Shown here piece by piece: positions 46,754 through 56,244 of a DNA stretch of 64,000 nt (its first letter is position 1; each line of letters opens with the position of its first letter). The notes under the pieces are model-generated. The model saw only the letters and a list, made by a program, of their open reading frames with translations. It searched no databases and had not been told where the DNA came from. The DNA is taken from NCBI RefSeq assembly GCF_000186345.1, contig NC_014962.1, forward strand, positions 4,802,450 through 4,866,449, read 5' to 3'. Both the position numbers and the translations under genes were made by a program. This stretch comes from Isosphaera pallida ATCC 43644. Lineage in GTDB: Bacteria; Planctomycetota; Planctomycetia; Isosphaerales; Isosphaeraceae.

Positions 46754-49714
46754 ATGATGACGCAAGGATTCCTCGCCCACTGGTCTATAATCCGGCCGTC
46801 AAGGAAGTGGGCTGCGGGTTGGGCGTCTCTCACCTTGCTGCTGGCGGGTTGCTTCGGATCATTCACCTTGGCGTGGTGGTCCGCCACGCCGGCCGCCGCG
46901 TTCCCGGCGGTTCCCGCACCCGCTCCCCTCCATGCCCAGGAGGAGGACACGGTGGTCCTTGACCCCGCGATCCGCCGCACCGATCGGGAATTAAGATTCT
47001 TGGACGGGTTGCGGGAGCGGGGTTACTTTGACCTAGCGATCGACTGGATCGAGTCGTTGCGCCAAGCAGGCGACACCCCGGAGGAACTTCGACAGGTACT
47101 CGATTACCAAACGGGCCTAACCCACCTGGACGAGGCCGGGCGGATCGCTGACACCGAACGCCAGCGCGACCTATTGGAGAAAGCGCGACGAAGCCTGGTG
47201 GCCTTCACCACCTCCTACCCCAAGCACCCCGAAGCGCCTGCGGCCCGCATTCAGTTCGCCCGCTTGATGATCCAACGCGGCGATCTCAACAAGTATCTGG
47301 CCGACGACGCCTCCACCGAGGATGACCGCCGCGACAAACTGACCTTGGCCCGGGAGTCGTTCCGCGACGCCCGCAAGGCGCTGGATGAGGCCATCGCGCA
47401 ACTCAGTGGTCAACTCAAAACCTTTCCGAAATTCATCGAGTTCGGCGATCCCCGCCGTCGGACCCGCGACACGTTGCAAGCCGCGTTGATGCAAGGGGAG
47501 TTTTTGCGGGCAACCGTCGATTACGCCGAAGGCCACACCCATCCCGAGAACGACGCCAAACGTCGGGAGCTGCTCGACGCAGCACTCAAGGGGTTTGAGT
47601 CATTGGCCAACCGCTATCGGACCCAGTCGATCGGGCTTTACGCCAAGATGTGGCAAGGCAAGTGCTACGAGGAGTCGGGTCGCTTGGGCGAGGCAATGGG
47701 ACTGTACAACCAACTTCTGGAGAACCGTGACCCCCGCCTGGGCGACCTCAACCGCAAGGTCGGCTACTTTCGGATCGTCGCCCTGGGCAAGCGCGGTGAA
47801 TACGCCCTGGCCGCCGACGAGGCCAACCGCTGGCTGCTAAGCCATCCAGCTTACGCTATGACGGTCGAGGGGTTGGGGGTCCAACTCCAGAAGGCCAAGA
47901 ATATGATCGCCCAAATGGAGGCGCAGAAGGACACCCTCGCCCGAACTGAACGGGACGCCGCTACCCGCGTCGTGCGCGACACCTTGCGCAACGTGGTGCG
48001 GGTCTACTCCCCGCACAAAGCCGAGGCGCTGGTACTGCTCCAAAAATACGACCCCAAGTCGGCGCTTCGGGCCGAAGAAGTGGCCAAGATGAAGTACGAC
48101 GAAGCCTCCTCCGCGGCGGAGGCGGCCATTCAAGCGGGCAACTTCCCTGAGGCGATCAACCTGCTCAAACACGCGATCAACCAGGCGTTCGTGGAAGGTC
48201 GGAGCAACACCTTGGAGGAACGCTCCAAGACCCTCGATCAAGCCAATCGAGCCCGTTATCTGCTGTCTTACGCCTATTACGCTAACGGCGATTTTTATGA
48301 GTCGGCGACTTTGGCGGAATTTCTCGCCCGCCGCTACCCAGAAAATGGCCTGGCGGCCAAGGCGACCGAGATCGGTATGGCGGCGCACATCGGCGGCTAT
48401 AACACAGTCAAGGTCGATCGCGCCTCCGACCTGAACCGCTTGCTGGCGTTTGCCTCGTATGTGGCGCAACGATTCGCCGATCAGGACCAGGGCAACGCCG
48501 CCCTCATGACGATCGGTCAAGTCGAGTTCGGCCGCGGCAACGACGAGGCAGCGATCGCCGCCTATGACAAGGTGGCCGACGATTCGGCCCGCAAGCCCGA
48601 GGCGATCACCCGCGCCGCGGCCGCCCGCGCGCGTCGCGCCGGTCAACTCCGTGCCCAAGGCCAAACCGCCGAGGCCGACCAACTCCGCGACCAAGCGATC
48701 AGCCAACTCCGTGGGGCCACCGCGCGTCTTCAAGCCGCTAACACCCCCTCCACCGACCCGGTGCGGATCGACGCGGCCTTGGTGTTGGCGGATTTATTGA
48801 TGAACGCCGGACATCCCGACGAGGCGCTCCAGGTGATCCAACCCCTGGCCCGCGACCTGACCGCGATCGCCTCGCCGCCGCCCCCAGTCCGCGACCGCGC
48901 CGTGAGGGTCATGGCCACCCTCATGATGGCCAACATCCAAACCGGGCGCACCGACGAAGCGCTCAAGAACATCGCGACGCTGGAACAATCTAACACCCCA
49001 GGCGACGTGATGGTGCGGCTTTACGTTCAACTCGGGCAATTGCTTGAAACCGAAATGAACGCCGCCCGCCAGCGCGACGACACTGCGAAACTCGCCCGCA
49101 TTCAGGGCGACTATCAACGTTTCCTCTCGGCGGTTGCCGCCAACGACGCAGCCAGCCCGGACATCCTTCAGTGGGCCGGCGAGGCGATGCTCGACCTGGA
49201 CATGAACGCCGAGGCGGTCGACGTCCTCACCCAGGCCGCCAACCGCCTCAAAGAACAGCGGGACGGCACCACCAACCTCGACGAATCCCAACGCCTCAAC
49301 ACCCGTTACGAACGCGCTTTGCTCAAACTCACCGCCGCCCTCCGCAAAACCAATGCCTTCGACCAAGCCGCGGCCACCCTCAAACCGCTGCTGGACCGCA
49401 GCCCGCCCCTGATGGAGGCGATGTTCGAGGATTGTCGGATCGCCACTGCTCAGGCCGCCGCCCGTCGCGGCAATTGGAACACTGCGCTCGCCAAGTGGGT
49501 CGAACTCACTGGGCGGCTTCGGGGTCTGAGACCACGCCCCCCCGAATATTTCGAGGCGTTCTACGAACTGGCCGAAGCCCAACGCCTCAAAGGGGACTCC
49601 GCCGAAGCCCGCAAGACCCTCTCCAGCATCCTCAAGCTCAACCGACGAACCATGAGCCCCGAGATGGCTAAGCGCTACGAAAACGCCCTCAACGCGCTAG
49701 GATCCGGCGGTTGA
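46754..49714 (+). CDS. Large exported TPR-repeat protein
   Basis: A 986-residue protein. N-terminal hydrophobic segment (about 22-50) contains a perfect LAGC lipobox (Cys33), but hydrophobic sequence continues past it, so a normal signal peptide ending near HAQ (about residue 64) is the alternative. The rest is almost all helical with TPR-like pairs (RYRTQSIGLYAKMWQGKCYE, then YLLSYAYYANGDFYESATLA, and others), roughly 15 or more repeats. Likely a periplasmic scaffold for protein complexes. ATG 46754 follows GGAGG by eight bases. A second, smaller TPR protein gene follows after 169 bases. Confidence 0.85.
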   Translation: MMTQGFLAHWSIIRPSRKWAAGWASLTLLLAGCFGSFTLAWWSATPAAAFPAVPAPAPLHAQEEDTVVLDPAIRRTDRELRFLDGLRERGYFDLAIDWIESLRQAGDTPEELRQVLDYQTGLTHLDEAGRIADTERQRDLLEKARRSLVAFTTSYPKHPEAPAARIQFARLMIQRGDLNKYLADDASTEDDRRDKLTLARESFRDARKALDEAIAQLSGQLKTFPKFIEFGDPRRRTRDTLQAALMQGEFLRATVDYAEGHTHPENDAKRRELLDAALKGFESLANRYRTQSIGLYAKMWQGKCYEESGRLGEAMGLYNQLLENRDPRLGDLNRKVGYFRIVALGKRGEYALAADEANRWLLSHPAYAMTVEGLGVQLQKAKNMIAQMEAQKDTLARTERDAATRVVRDTLRNVVRVYSPHKAEALVLLQKYDPKSALRAEEVAKMKYDEASSAAEAAIQAGNFPEAINLLKHAINQAFVEGRSNTLEERSKTLDQANRARYLLSYAYYANGDFYESATLAEFLARRYPENGLAAKATEIGMAAHIGGYNTVKVDRASDLNRLLAFASYVAQRFADQDQGNAALMTIGQVEFGRGNDEAAIAAYDKVADDSARKPEAITRAAAARARRAGQLRAQGQTAEADQLRDQAISQLRGATARLQAANTPSTDPVRIDAALVLADLLMNAGHPDEALQVIQPLARDLTAIASPPPPVRDRAVRVMATLMMANIQTGRTDEALKNIATLEQSNTPGDVMVRLYVQLGQLLETEMNAARQRDDTAKLARIQGDYQRFLSAVAANDAASPDILQWAGEAMLDLDMNAEAVDVLTQAANRLKEQRDGTTNLDESQRLNTRYERALLKLTAALRKTNAFDQAAATLKPLLDRSPPLMEAMFEDCRIATAQAAARRGNWNTALAKWVELTGRLRGLRPRPPEYFEAFYELAEAQRLKGDSAEARKTLSSILKLNRRTMSPEMAKRYENALNALGSGG

Positions 49715-49883
49715 GTTGCATCACCGTAAGTCGAATGTTTGAAAACACAAACAACGTTAGGGATGGATGGATCTCGAAGCCATCCGCCGGAACTGATTTC
49801 GATCTTGGTTCATGGTCCCTGGCCGATCCGAGATCGAGATCCAATCGAATCACCAAGACGATCCACCCGGGAGTCGCTCCACG

Positions 49884-50993
49884 ATGTTGATCCCGCAAAC
49901 CAACCGCGCGTCTCGCATTCGAACACGATGTTGGACGTTGGCGTGGCTGATGGCCGCGACCGTTGGCCCATCCACCCTGATGTGCCAGACCTGGGCCGAC
50001 GAGGTGCGTCTGATCCCCGGCTCCACCTTCAAAAGTCCGGCGGTGGTGAGCGGCCGGATCCGCGGCACGATCACCGAGGAGACCCCCGAGACCATCACCT
50101 TGAAGGTCGGCGGCCAAACGGTCGCCGTCCCGGTCGATCAGGTGGACCGCGTTACCTACGATCAAGCTCCCGCCTCGCTGACCGCCGCGGCCTCGCTCGC
50201 CCGAGGAAACAACCCGACCCGCGCCGCCGAGGAATTTCAAAAGGCGGCCAACGAAGCCCGCAACCAACCGTTGGTCCGTCAGGCCGCCCTGTTCGGCTAT
50301 CACAACCTCAACGCCCGCATGGCGCTCGGGGACCCGAACGCCGCCCCCGAAGCCATTCGCAATCTGGAGGGCTTCCTCAAGGAGTTCCCCAAAGCTCGTC
50401 AGCGGGGCGAGGCCCTCATCACCTTGATCCGCCTCCAAATCGCCATCGACGACTTCGACGCGGCGCGACGGAATGTTCAGGAACTTGGCGCGATCGCCTG
50501 GGCTACCGACCTGGCCAAGGTGTTCAACGCTCGAATCGCCGCCGAGTCCAACGACGCGGCCGCTCAAACCGCCGCGCTGAGTGATCTCGACTCCGTGATC
50601 GCTTCCAGCACGACCAACCCCGTCGTCAAACGGGACGCCCAGCTTGCTAAAGCGCAAGTCCTGGCCGCGGCCCGCAAGTTCGAAGAGGCCCGCCGAACCG
50701 TTGAGGAAGTCATCGCCGGAGCCGACCCTGAGGATGCCGCGACCCTGGCCGCGGCCCACAACACCCTGGGAGACTGCCTGATCGCAGAAAACCGCCCTAA
50801 AGATGCTCTTATGAACTTCCTTCACGTGGACATCCTCTATTCCAGCGAACGCGAGCAGCATGCCCGCGCCTTGGCGGCGATTGTCGCCCTTTGGAACACC
50901 CTGGGCAAACCCGAACGGGCCCGCGAAGTCCTCGGCAAACTCAAAAGCGAGTACCCCCAAAGCCCCTACACCGCCCAGGCCGAACGAGGCTGA
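49884..50993 (+). CDS. Exported TPR-repeat protein
   Basis: A 369-residue protein with a signal peptide (about 14-38, ending near TWADEV). Residues about 40-90 form a small beta domain (VSGRIRGTITEETPETITLKV, described here by its pattern of alternating Thr/Val/Ile) and the remainder is TPR-like helices (RGEALITLIRLQIAIDDFD, HNTLGDCLIAENRPKDALM). Probably periplasmic; same strand as the large TPR gene and likely related in function. GGGAG about ten bases before ATG 49884 supports the start. The ceramidase-like gene follows after 87 bases. Confidence 0.82.
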   Translation: MLIPQTNRASRIRTRCWTLAWLMAATVGPSTLMCQTWADEVRLIPGSTFKSPAVVSGRIRGTITEETPETITLKVGGQTVAVPVDQVDRVTYDQAPASLTAAASLARGNNPTRAAEEFQKAANEARNQPLVRQAALFGYHNLNARMALGDPNAAPEAIRNLEGFLKEFPKARQRGEALITLIRLQIAIDDFDAARRNVQELGAIAWATDLAKVFNARIAAESNDAAAQTAALSDLDSVIASSTTNPVVKRDAQLAKAQVLAAARKFEEARRTVEEVIAGADPEDAATLAAAHNTLGDCLIAENRPKDALMNFLHVDILYSSEREQHARALAAIVALWNTLGKPERAREVLGKLKSEYPQSPYTAQAERG

Positions 50994-51080
50994 TCGTTGT
51001 ATCATCCTCCAGTGTGCGTTCGTCACTTCAGATTCCACTGATGCTGACCTTGAAGTTTGAAGACGACGAGGAGGAGTTCC

Positions 51081-52640
51081 ATGAGGTCCCCACGTGGTTG
51101 GAATCGCTCGGTTCGCCGGCTCGGGTGGAGCGGTGGTTTGGTGTTGGTTCTGGCGATCGCCCGCTCGGAACCGGCGTTTGCCCATCGTCAACCGCCTGAC
51201 CCTGCGTCAGATGGGATCACCCTTCGAGCGGGCGCGGCTACCCTGGACATCACCCCGCCACTGGGAACCTCGATCAACGGCCATATGAACGACCGACGGG
51301 GAACCCTGCTCCACGACCCGCTGCAGGTTCGTGCCGTGACGCTGGAGGCGGCCAGTCCCAACGCCGCCGCGCCCCAGGTCAACCGAGTGGCGCTGGTGAC
51401 TGTGGACACCTGTCTCTTGTCCAACGGCATCGTGGAGGCGGTGCGGGACCGTTTGGCGCGCGACGCCGGATTCCCCCCCGAAGCTCTGGTGATCTCCGCC
51501 ACTCATACCCACTCAGGCGGCACCTTGGCTCCGGCGTTTCAAAGCCAACCCGACCCCTCCTACGTCGCCTTCGTCAGCCAACGCATTGGCGACGCCGTTC
51601 TGATCGCCTACAGCCGTCTGACGCCAGCCCGGATCGGCTGGGGGGTTGGAACCAACAATCGTCAGGTGTTCAACCGACGCTTCTTCATGAAGCCGGGAGT
51701 CGAACTGGTCGATCCCTTCGGCAAACCGGAACGAGTCAAAATGAACCCTGGCGTGGGATCGACTCAGGTGGAGCGTCCAGCCGGGCCGGTCGATCCCGAG
51801 GTTGCGGTCCTGAGAATCGACGCGGTCACGCCGGACCAAACAGCTCGACCACTGGCGGTTTACGCCAACTACCCGCTGCACTATGTGGGCGACGTACCGG
51901 GCAACGCCTTTTCGGCTGATTACTTTGGAGCCTTCGCCGCGCGGTTGAGTCGATTGCTCCAAGCCGACGATCCGGCCGACCATCCCCCCTTCGTCGCGTT
52001 GTTGTCCAACGGGGCTAGCGGCGACATCAACAACATCGACGTGATGGGACGGGTACGACCGTTGGAGGAGCAACGCCGTCCTCAACCGCCGTTCACCCAG
52101 ATTCGCCGGGTGGCCGACGACTTGGCCCAAGAGGTCCGCGCGACCTGGGAGAACATCGAGACAACCCGGACGCCACGGCTGGCAGCCTTGTCGGACACCC
52201 TTACTCTGGGCGTTCGCAAACCAAACCCCGATGAGGTCGAACGGGCGCGACGTCTGGTTCAACCGGCGCGGGATCAGGGACGGCCTCTCAAGACCCTGGA
52301 GGAAATCTACGCCGGGGAAACTCTGGATCTGACCACCTATCCCGACCAAGTCGAGGTGACGGTCTCGGCGGTGCGGGTGGGCGACGGCGTTCTGGTGGCG
52401 ATCCCCGGCGAGCCATTCGTCGAGATTGGCCTGGCGATCAAGAAACGCTCGCCATTCAAGTCCACCGTGATCGTTGGTCTGGCCAATGGCTACTACGGGT
52501 ATCTGCCAACCAAGTCGGATTTCGAGCTGGGCGGCTACGAGACCTGGCGGGCCAAATCCAGCTATCTGGAACCCGGCGCTGCGGCCAAGATTCAAGACGC
52601 GGTCGATCGGTTGCTGCAACGCTTGCATAGCGACGGCTAA
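51081..52640 (+). CDS. Exported neutral/alkaline ceramidase-like protein
   Basis: A 519-residue protein with a signal peptide (about 12-35, ending near AFAHRQ). The N-terminal domain of neutral ceramidase is recognisable: AATLDITPPLGTSINGHMND, then ALVTVDTCLL, SATHTHSGG with zinc-binding His residues, and LSNGASGDINN. Classic ceramidases are about 650-750 residues with a C-terminal immunoglobulin-like domain; this one lacks that part, as is common in planctomycete homologues. It may hydrolyse an amide-linked lipid or another ester/amide. ATG 51081 has GAGGAGGAG six bases upstream, stronger than the ATG at 51057. Confidence 0.85.
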   Translation: MRSPRGWNRSVRRLGWSGGLVLVLAIARSEPAFAHRQPPDPASDGITLRAGAATLDITPPLGTSINGHMNDRRGTLLHDPLQVRAVTLEAASPNAAAPQVNRVALVTVDTCLLSNGIVEAVRDRLARDAGFPPEALVISATHTHSGGTLAPAFQSQPDPSYVAFVSQRIGDAVLIAYSRLTPARIGWGVGTNNRQVFNRRFFMKPGVELVDPFGKPERVKMNPGVGSTQVERPAGPVDPEVAVLRIDAVTPDQTARPLAVYANYPLHYVGDVPGNAFSADYFGAFAARLSRLLQADDPADHPPFVALLSNGASGDINNIDVMGRVRPLEEQRRPQPPFTQIRRVADDLAQEVRATWENIETTRTPRLAALSDTLTLGVRKPNPDEVERARRLVQPARDQGRPLKTLEEIYAGETLDLTTYPDQVEVTVSAVRVGDGVLVAIPGEPFVEIGLAIKKRSPFKSTVIVGLANGYYGYLPTKSDFELGGYETWRAKSSYLEPGAAAKIQDAVDRLLQRLHSDG

Positions 52641-52809
52641 CCACGACCACAAGGAAATGCAACGAAGCGATTCGGTCTTAGGCTTTCGAGGCCGTCCCCG
52701 AAACCCCATCGAGGTCGAGGGGACGCGCCTGAACCATGCCCGCCACGGCGGAATGGAGTTTCCCAATCACCCCAAAGACGACGATTCCACAAGTAAGTCC
52801 GTGGCTCGA

Positions 52810-52833
52810 GGAACGACCCCGTAGGGGTCGAGG
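52810..52833. repeat. Palindromic element, copy 1
   Basis: GGAAC prefix, then arms CGACCCC (52814-52820) and GGGGTCG (52824-52830) around GTA. Related to copy 2 at 52914, with the second base pair of the stem G-C here and A-T there. Confidence 0.55.
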
Positions 52834-52913
52834 AAGCCGCCCGGCGCGCTCGCATCGGTGGAGTGGTTGGAGCGATGGCCGGTCCTATTCCCAGGGCGTC
52901 GCTCTAGGCTTTG

Positions 52914-52936
52914 GGAACAACCCTGTGGGGTTGGGG
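52914..52936. repeat. Palindromic element, copy 2
   Basis: GGAAC prefix, then arms CAACCC (52918-52923) and GGGTTG (52928-52933) around TGTG. Pairing is kept relative to copy 1 by a compensating change. Confidence 0.55.
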
Positions 52937-53058
52937 ATCACTTGGGACCATCTCATCCTCATCACATGATCTTCTGTCTTGAGGAGATCGGATCGGAGCC
53001 GCCCTCGGGATAAACTTGAACGATCTGGGTTGGTGTTGGCAAGCTTGGTTGGAGTGCA

Positions 53059-53847
53059 TCACTCATTCGAGTGGGCCCGGCGGCGGCGTTCAAGAGCGTC
53101 GCGGCAATGTTCGGCGAGTTTGAGGTCGATAAGTTCACGTTCCAAGGCGTCGAAGTCGTGATTGGGGTCGTCGAGGGAGCGGGCGACCTCATCCACCAGG
53201 AAGTCGGTGAATTTCTGACGGGCGAGGAAGACCTGTTTGCGGACCCATTCGGGAGTGACGGGCCGTCCCAGCTTGGCGGAGAGTCCCTGGGCCAGTTCAG
53301 CGGAGCGTTGCTGGGGGTGATCGGCCCGATACCTTAAGACAAGGTGGAGGTGGCGTCCTTTGCGACGGTCGTGGTCGGCCAGCGCTTCCCACGCCTTGTT
53401 CATTAGATCGGCCCGCCAGATGGCGAGGAACTCGGCGTCGGTGGCTAGCGAGGATGGGTCGAGGGTTTGGGGTTCGGGGGCCTCCTCCAATGGTCGGGCG
53501 ACCCGTCGGGCCTTGCGGCGGTGGTAGTCGATCATCAGATTCGAGAGAGCCGCTTTGAGCAGATGACGAAACTTGCCCCGCGTGGGGTCGGCTCGGCGAA
53601 AGTCCCCCCGTAGGAACCGCACGGTGAATTCTTGGAAGAGTTCGTCGGCGGCGTCCGGGTCGCGTAACGATACAGCCAAATATCGGTGAATCGCCGCCGA
53701 ATACCGTTTGAGGATTTGAAGTTGAGCCTCGCGGGCTTGGTCCGAATCAAGCTCGCCCGCCTGGGCCAGAACTGTCCACATCGTGGAGATCTGACTCAAG
53801 CGTTCGGGGTCGGTCCAATCCTCCTCGGGTGGGTCGGGAATCGTCAT
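53059..53847 (-). CDS. ECF-type RNA polymerase sigma factor (planctomycete type)
   Basis: A 262-residue sigma-70-family protein. Region 2 is recognisable: IHRYLAVSLRDPDAADELFQEFTVRFL and RGKFRHLLKAALSNLMIDYHRRKARR (described by family pattern). Region 4 is a longer than usual helix-turn-helix (AELAQGLSAKLGRPVTPEWVRKQVFLAR). The N-terminal 30 residues and C-terminal 45 residues are extensions. No anti-sigma factor gene is adjacent; the divergent neighbour is a membrane-anchored protein with no anti-sigma signature. ATG 53847 is used because the upstream open frame lacks coding character. Convergent with the ceramidase-like gene. Confidence 0.85.
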   Translation of the reverse strand: MTIPDPPEEDWTDPERLSQISTMWTVLAQAGELDSDQAREAQLQILKRYSAAIHRYLAVSLRDPDAADELFQEFTVRFLRGDFRRADPTRGKFRHLLKAALSNLMIDYHRRKARRVARPLEEAPEPQTLDPSSLATDAEFLAIWRADLMNKAWEALADHDRRKGRHLHLVLRYRADHPQQRSAELAQGLSAKLGRPVTPEWVRKQVFLARQKFTDFLVDEVARSLDDPNHDFDALERELIDLKLAEHCRDALERRRRAHSNE

Positions 53848-54172
53848 GGTCAGGTTCGACTCCGGGTCGGACACGGGGATCGTCGCCTTGAGAACGCATC
53901 GTGTCGGTGGAGTCAACGAACCGAACCGCCGCTCATCCCGACCAACCGATTTCAACGGAACGACCCCCGCTTGGCAACGTATCGCTTCCTGAACAGAGCG
54001 GTCGATCTTCGGCCCGGCGAGGTCGGTCAGCCCGATTCGATCCACGCCTGAGCCGAGATGTCCGAACCCTAGCCCCTGCCCCCTCAAGCCGTTCAACCCG
54101 TTCCCGGTTGCCTCAAACCCACCCGCAAGCGTGTCGCGTCGTGCTCTTGAACCTCTGAAGGAACCCGTTTCG
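53848..54172. other. Divergent intergenic region sigma factor / membrane protein
   Basis: About 325 bases. Nothing distinct was identified; promoters for both genes should lie here. Confidence 0.4.
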
Positions 54173-54925
54173 ATGAACGCCATGTGGAGCCGTTTGTTCA
54201 CGCTCAATTTCCGCGCGATGGACCAAGACGATTCGATTCCCAAAACGAATTCGCCGGCTACCGACGACGACCTGGCCAACCGTTTGGAACGTCTGGAACA
54301 GGCCCATCGTCGCTGGCGAACTTTAACTTTGGGACTCGGCCTGGGGGTCATGGCGCTGCTGGCGGACTCGGTCTGGACGCGGCATCGGTCCAGCGACGTT
54401 CTGGAAGCGCGGGAGTTGATTGTGCGCGACGATCAGGGCGTGATCCGGGCGCGGTTGAGTGTCGATGGCGACGACGGAGCCCAACTTGTGCTGCAAGACG
54501 AGCGGGAGCGTCCCCAGTTGCGGCTCCAAGGGCGGGCGGATCGCTCTAGCTATCTGGAGATGCTGAATCCCAGCGCCGGCGATTGCCGGCTGATTCTCGG
54601 AGCCGGTTCGGACGGCGTGGCCGGTTTGCACCTTTACGACCAGCACCACCTTGCGGCCACGTTGCGAACTGACCAGCAAGGCTCCGCCGACCTGCTCTTC
54701 ACGCCGCACCGATTTGGCGCGGCTCACTCGTTCGCCGCCGCGTCGGCGCGGACGGTCGATTCGACCGAGCCGCCGGCCCGATTGGCCCTGAACTGGAAAC
54801 CTCGGGCGAACCCCGACGCGGCCGGATCGCAGCCGGAAGCCTCCTCCCCGGAATTCTCCCAGAGTCCTTTCGTGATCGACGACGCCTTGGAGGAAGGCGA
54901 CTGGGCCGAGACCGTGTTAGAGTGA
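54173..54925 (+). CDS. Membrane-anchored beta-repeat protein, function unknown
   Basis: A 250-residue protein. Residues about 28-45 are a short coiled-coil-like helix, about 46-65 a transmembrane segment (LTLGLGLGVMALLADSV), so the rest is probably periplasmic. Residues about 75-185 are a chain of short beta repeats of about 25 residues (RARLSVDGDDGAQLVLQDE, RPQLRLQG, CRLILGAGSDGVAGLHLYD, TLRTDQQGSADLLF), the pattern of a beta-helix or beta-roll. The C-terminus is disordered. I do not recognise a named family. AAGGAA nine bases before ATG 54173 supports the start. Confidence 0.7.
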   Translation: MNAMWSRLFTLNFRAMDQDDSIPKTNSPATDDDLANRLERLEQAHRRWRTLTLGLGLGVMALLADSVWTRHRSSDVLEARELIVRDDQGVIRARLSVDGDDGAQLVLQDERERPQLRLQGRADRSSYLEMLNPSAGDCRLILGAGSDGVAGLHLYDQHHLAATLRTDQQGSADLLFTPHRFGAAHSFAAASARTVDSTEPPARLALNWKPRANPDAAGSQPEASSPEFSQSPFVIDDALEEGDWAETVLE

Positions 54926-55113
54926 CCAGCGCGTTGAGGGCGACGATGGGTGATTCAGGGTCGTGTCGCCGACCTTGGCTCAAGACCCGTGGCGGTGGAC
55001 CTCGGGGCCGCTGTCTTGCGAAGCAGCGGGGCGGAGCGTTAGGGTGAGCATCGTTTCGCCCGCCGCGACTCGCCTTGCGGCGGGGTTCCGCGCCCTCGTT
55101 CGAGTCCGCCCGC

Positions 55114-56244
55114 ATGTCGATGGCCTCCGCCGACAATCCCCCTCCCCCTTCCTCTTCCCTACCCTCTGGGGCCACCTACAAGGCGTCCGGCGTCGATTTG
55201 GACGTGTACGCCGAAACCATGTCGCGGTTGCCCCCACTCATGAGGCGCACCTACACCCCCAGGGTCGTCGAATGGCCCAACGGCTTCGCTGGGCTGTTCC
55301 GGCTCGACGACCGCGTGCGACTGCTCACCCGGAAATATCACGACCCCGTTTTGGTTTCCTCGACCGACGGCGTGGGCACCAAGCTCAAACTAGCCTTCGC
55401 CACTGGCCGGCACCACACGGTGGGCCGCGACCTAGTGGCGATGTCGGTCAACGACTGCCTGTGCGCTGGGGCTGAACCGCTGTTCTTCCTCGACTACATC
55501 GCCATGCCCCGCGACAACCCCGACCTGACCGCGTCGCTGGTGAAGGGGATCAGCGATGGCTGTTTGGAAGCCGAGTGCGCCCTGCTTGGCGGCGAAACGG
55601 CGATCCTGCCCGAGATGTACCACCCCGGCGAGTACGACCTGGCCGGGTTCTGTGTTGGCGTCGTGGAGCGCCGCTTCCTAATCGACGGCCGCGAGGTGCG
55701 GCAGGGCGACAAGCTGGTGGGTCTGGGGTCCACCGGTCTGCACTCCAACGGCTACAGCCTGGCCCGCAAGATCGTTTTCGAGATCGCCGGTCTGACGCCT
55801 GAGTCGATCGTGCCGGAATGGGGCCGCAGCGTGGCCGATGAGTTTTTGGAGCCGACCCGCATCTACGTTCGCGCGTTCAAGACGGTCCAACGCAGCTATC
55901 GGGTCAAACGCACAATCCACGCCATCGCCCACATCACCGGCGGCGGCCTGCTGGACAACCTGCCCCGGGTCTTGCCCCGAGGAGTCGAAGCGCGGGTCGA
56001 AACCGCCTCGTGGGAGATTCCCCCCGTCTTCCCTTGGCTCAACCGGGTCGGCTCGGTCCCCCCTGAGGAACAATACCGCGTCTTCAACATGGGGATCGGC
56101 CTGGTGTTGGTGGTCTCCGACTACTACGCCGAGGCGATCGCCCGCCGCATCCGCGAGGAGTCGGACACCCCCGCTTGGATCATTGGCGAACTCGTTGCCC
56201 ACCCCGAGGGTCCCGAAGCCTCTCCAAGAGTCCAACTGATTTGA
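55114..56244 (+). CDS. purM: Phosphoribosylformylglycinamidine cyclo-ligase (AIR synthetase)
   Basis: A 376-residue enzyme of de novo purine synthesis (fifth step, closes the imidazole ring with ATP). Key motifs: ATYKASGVDLDVYAE, VSSTDGVGTKLKLA, MSVNDCLCAGAEPLFFLDYIA, GGETAILPEMY and AHITGGGLLDNLPRVLP. Length is slightly above the usual 345 owing to a Pro/Ser-rich N-terminal tail. ATG 55114 is preferred; ATG 55120 is two codons on and neither has a strong ribosome-binding site. Stands alone; a decayed region follows. Confidence 0.95.
   Translation: MSMASADNPPPPSSSLPSGATYKASGVDLDVYAETMSRLPPLMRRTYTPRVVEWPNGFAGLFRLDDRVRLLTRKYHDPVLVSSTDGVGTKLKLAFATGRHHTVGRDLVAMSVNDCLCAGAEPLFFLDYIAMPRDNPDLTASLVKGISDGCLEAECALLGGETAILPEMYHPGEYDLAGFCVGVVERRFLIDGREVRQGDKLVGLGSTGLHSNGYSLARKIVFEIAGLTPESIVPEWGRSVADEFLEPTRIYVRAFKTVQRSYRVKRTIHAIAHITGGGLLDNLPRVLPRGVEARVETASWEIPPVFPWLNRVGSVPPEEQYRVFNMGIGLVLVVSDYYAEAIARRIREESDTPAWIIGELVAHPEGPEASPRVQLI

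Larger units (their letters stand above)
52641..53058. other. Convergent intergenic region with paired hairpins
   Basis: About 420 bases between converging genes. Contains two related palindromes at 52810-52833 and 52914-52936. No protein gene is supported. Confidence 0.5.

Noticed and set aside
47837-49582. Long minus-strand frames opposite the TPR gene
   Set aside because: Shadows of an Ala/Asp/Arg-rich helical repeat protein, which commonly leaves open antisense frames.
49736-49753. TGTTTG/CAAACA hairpin after the large TPR gene as a terminator
   Set aside because: Six AT-rich pairs and no T-run; too weak to call.
51513-52766. Minus-strand frame of 417 codons opposite the ceramidase-like gene
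   Set aside because: The plus-strand gene has a signal peptide, a strong ribosome-binding site and family motifs.
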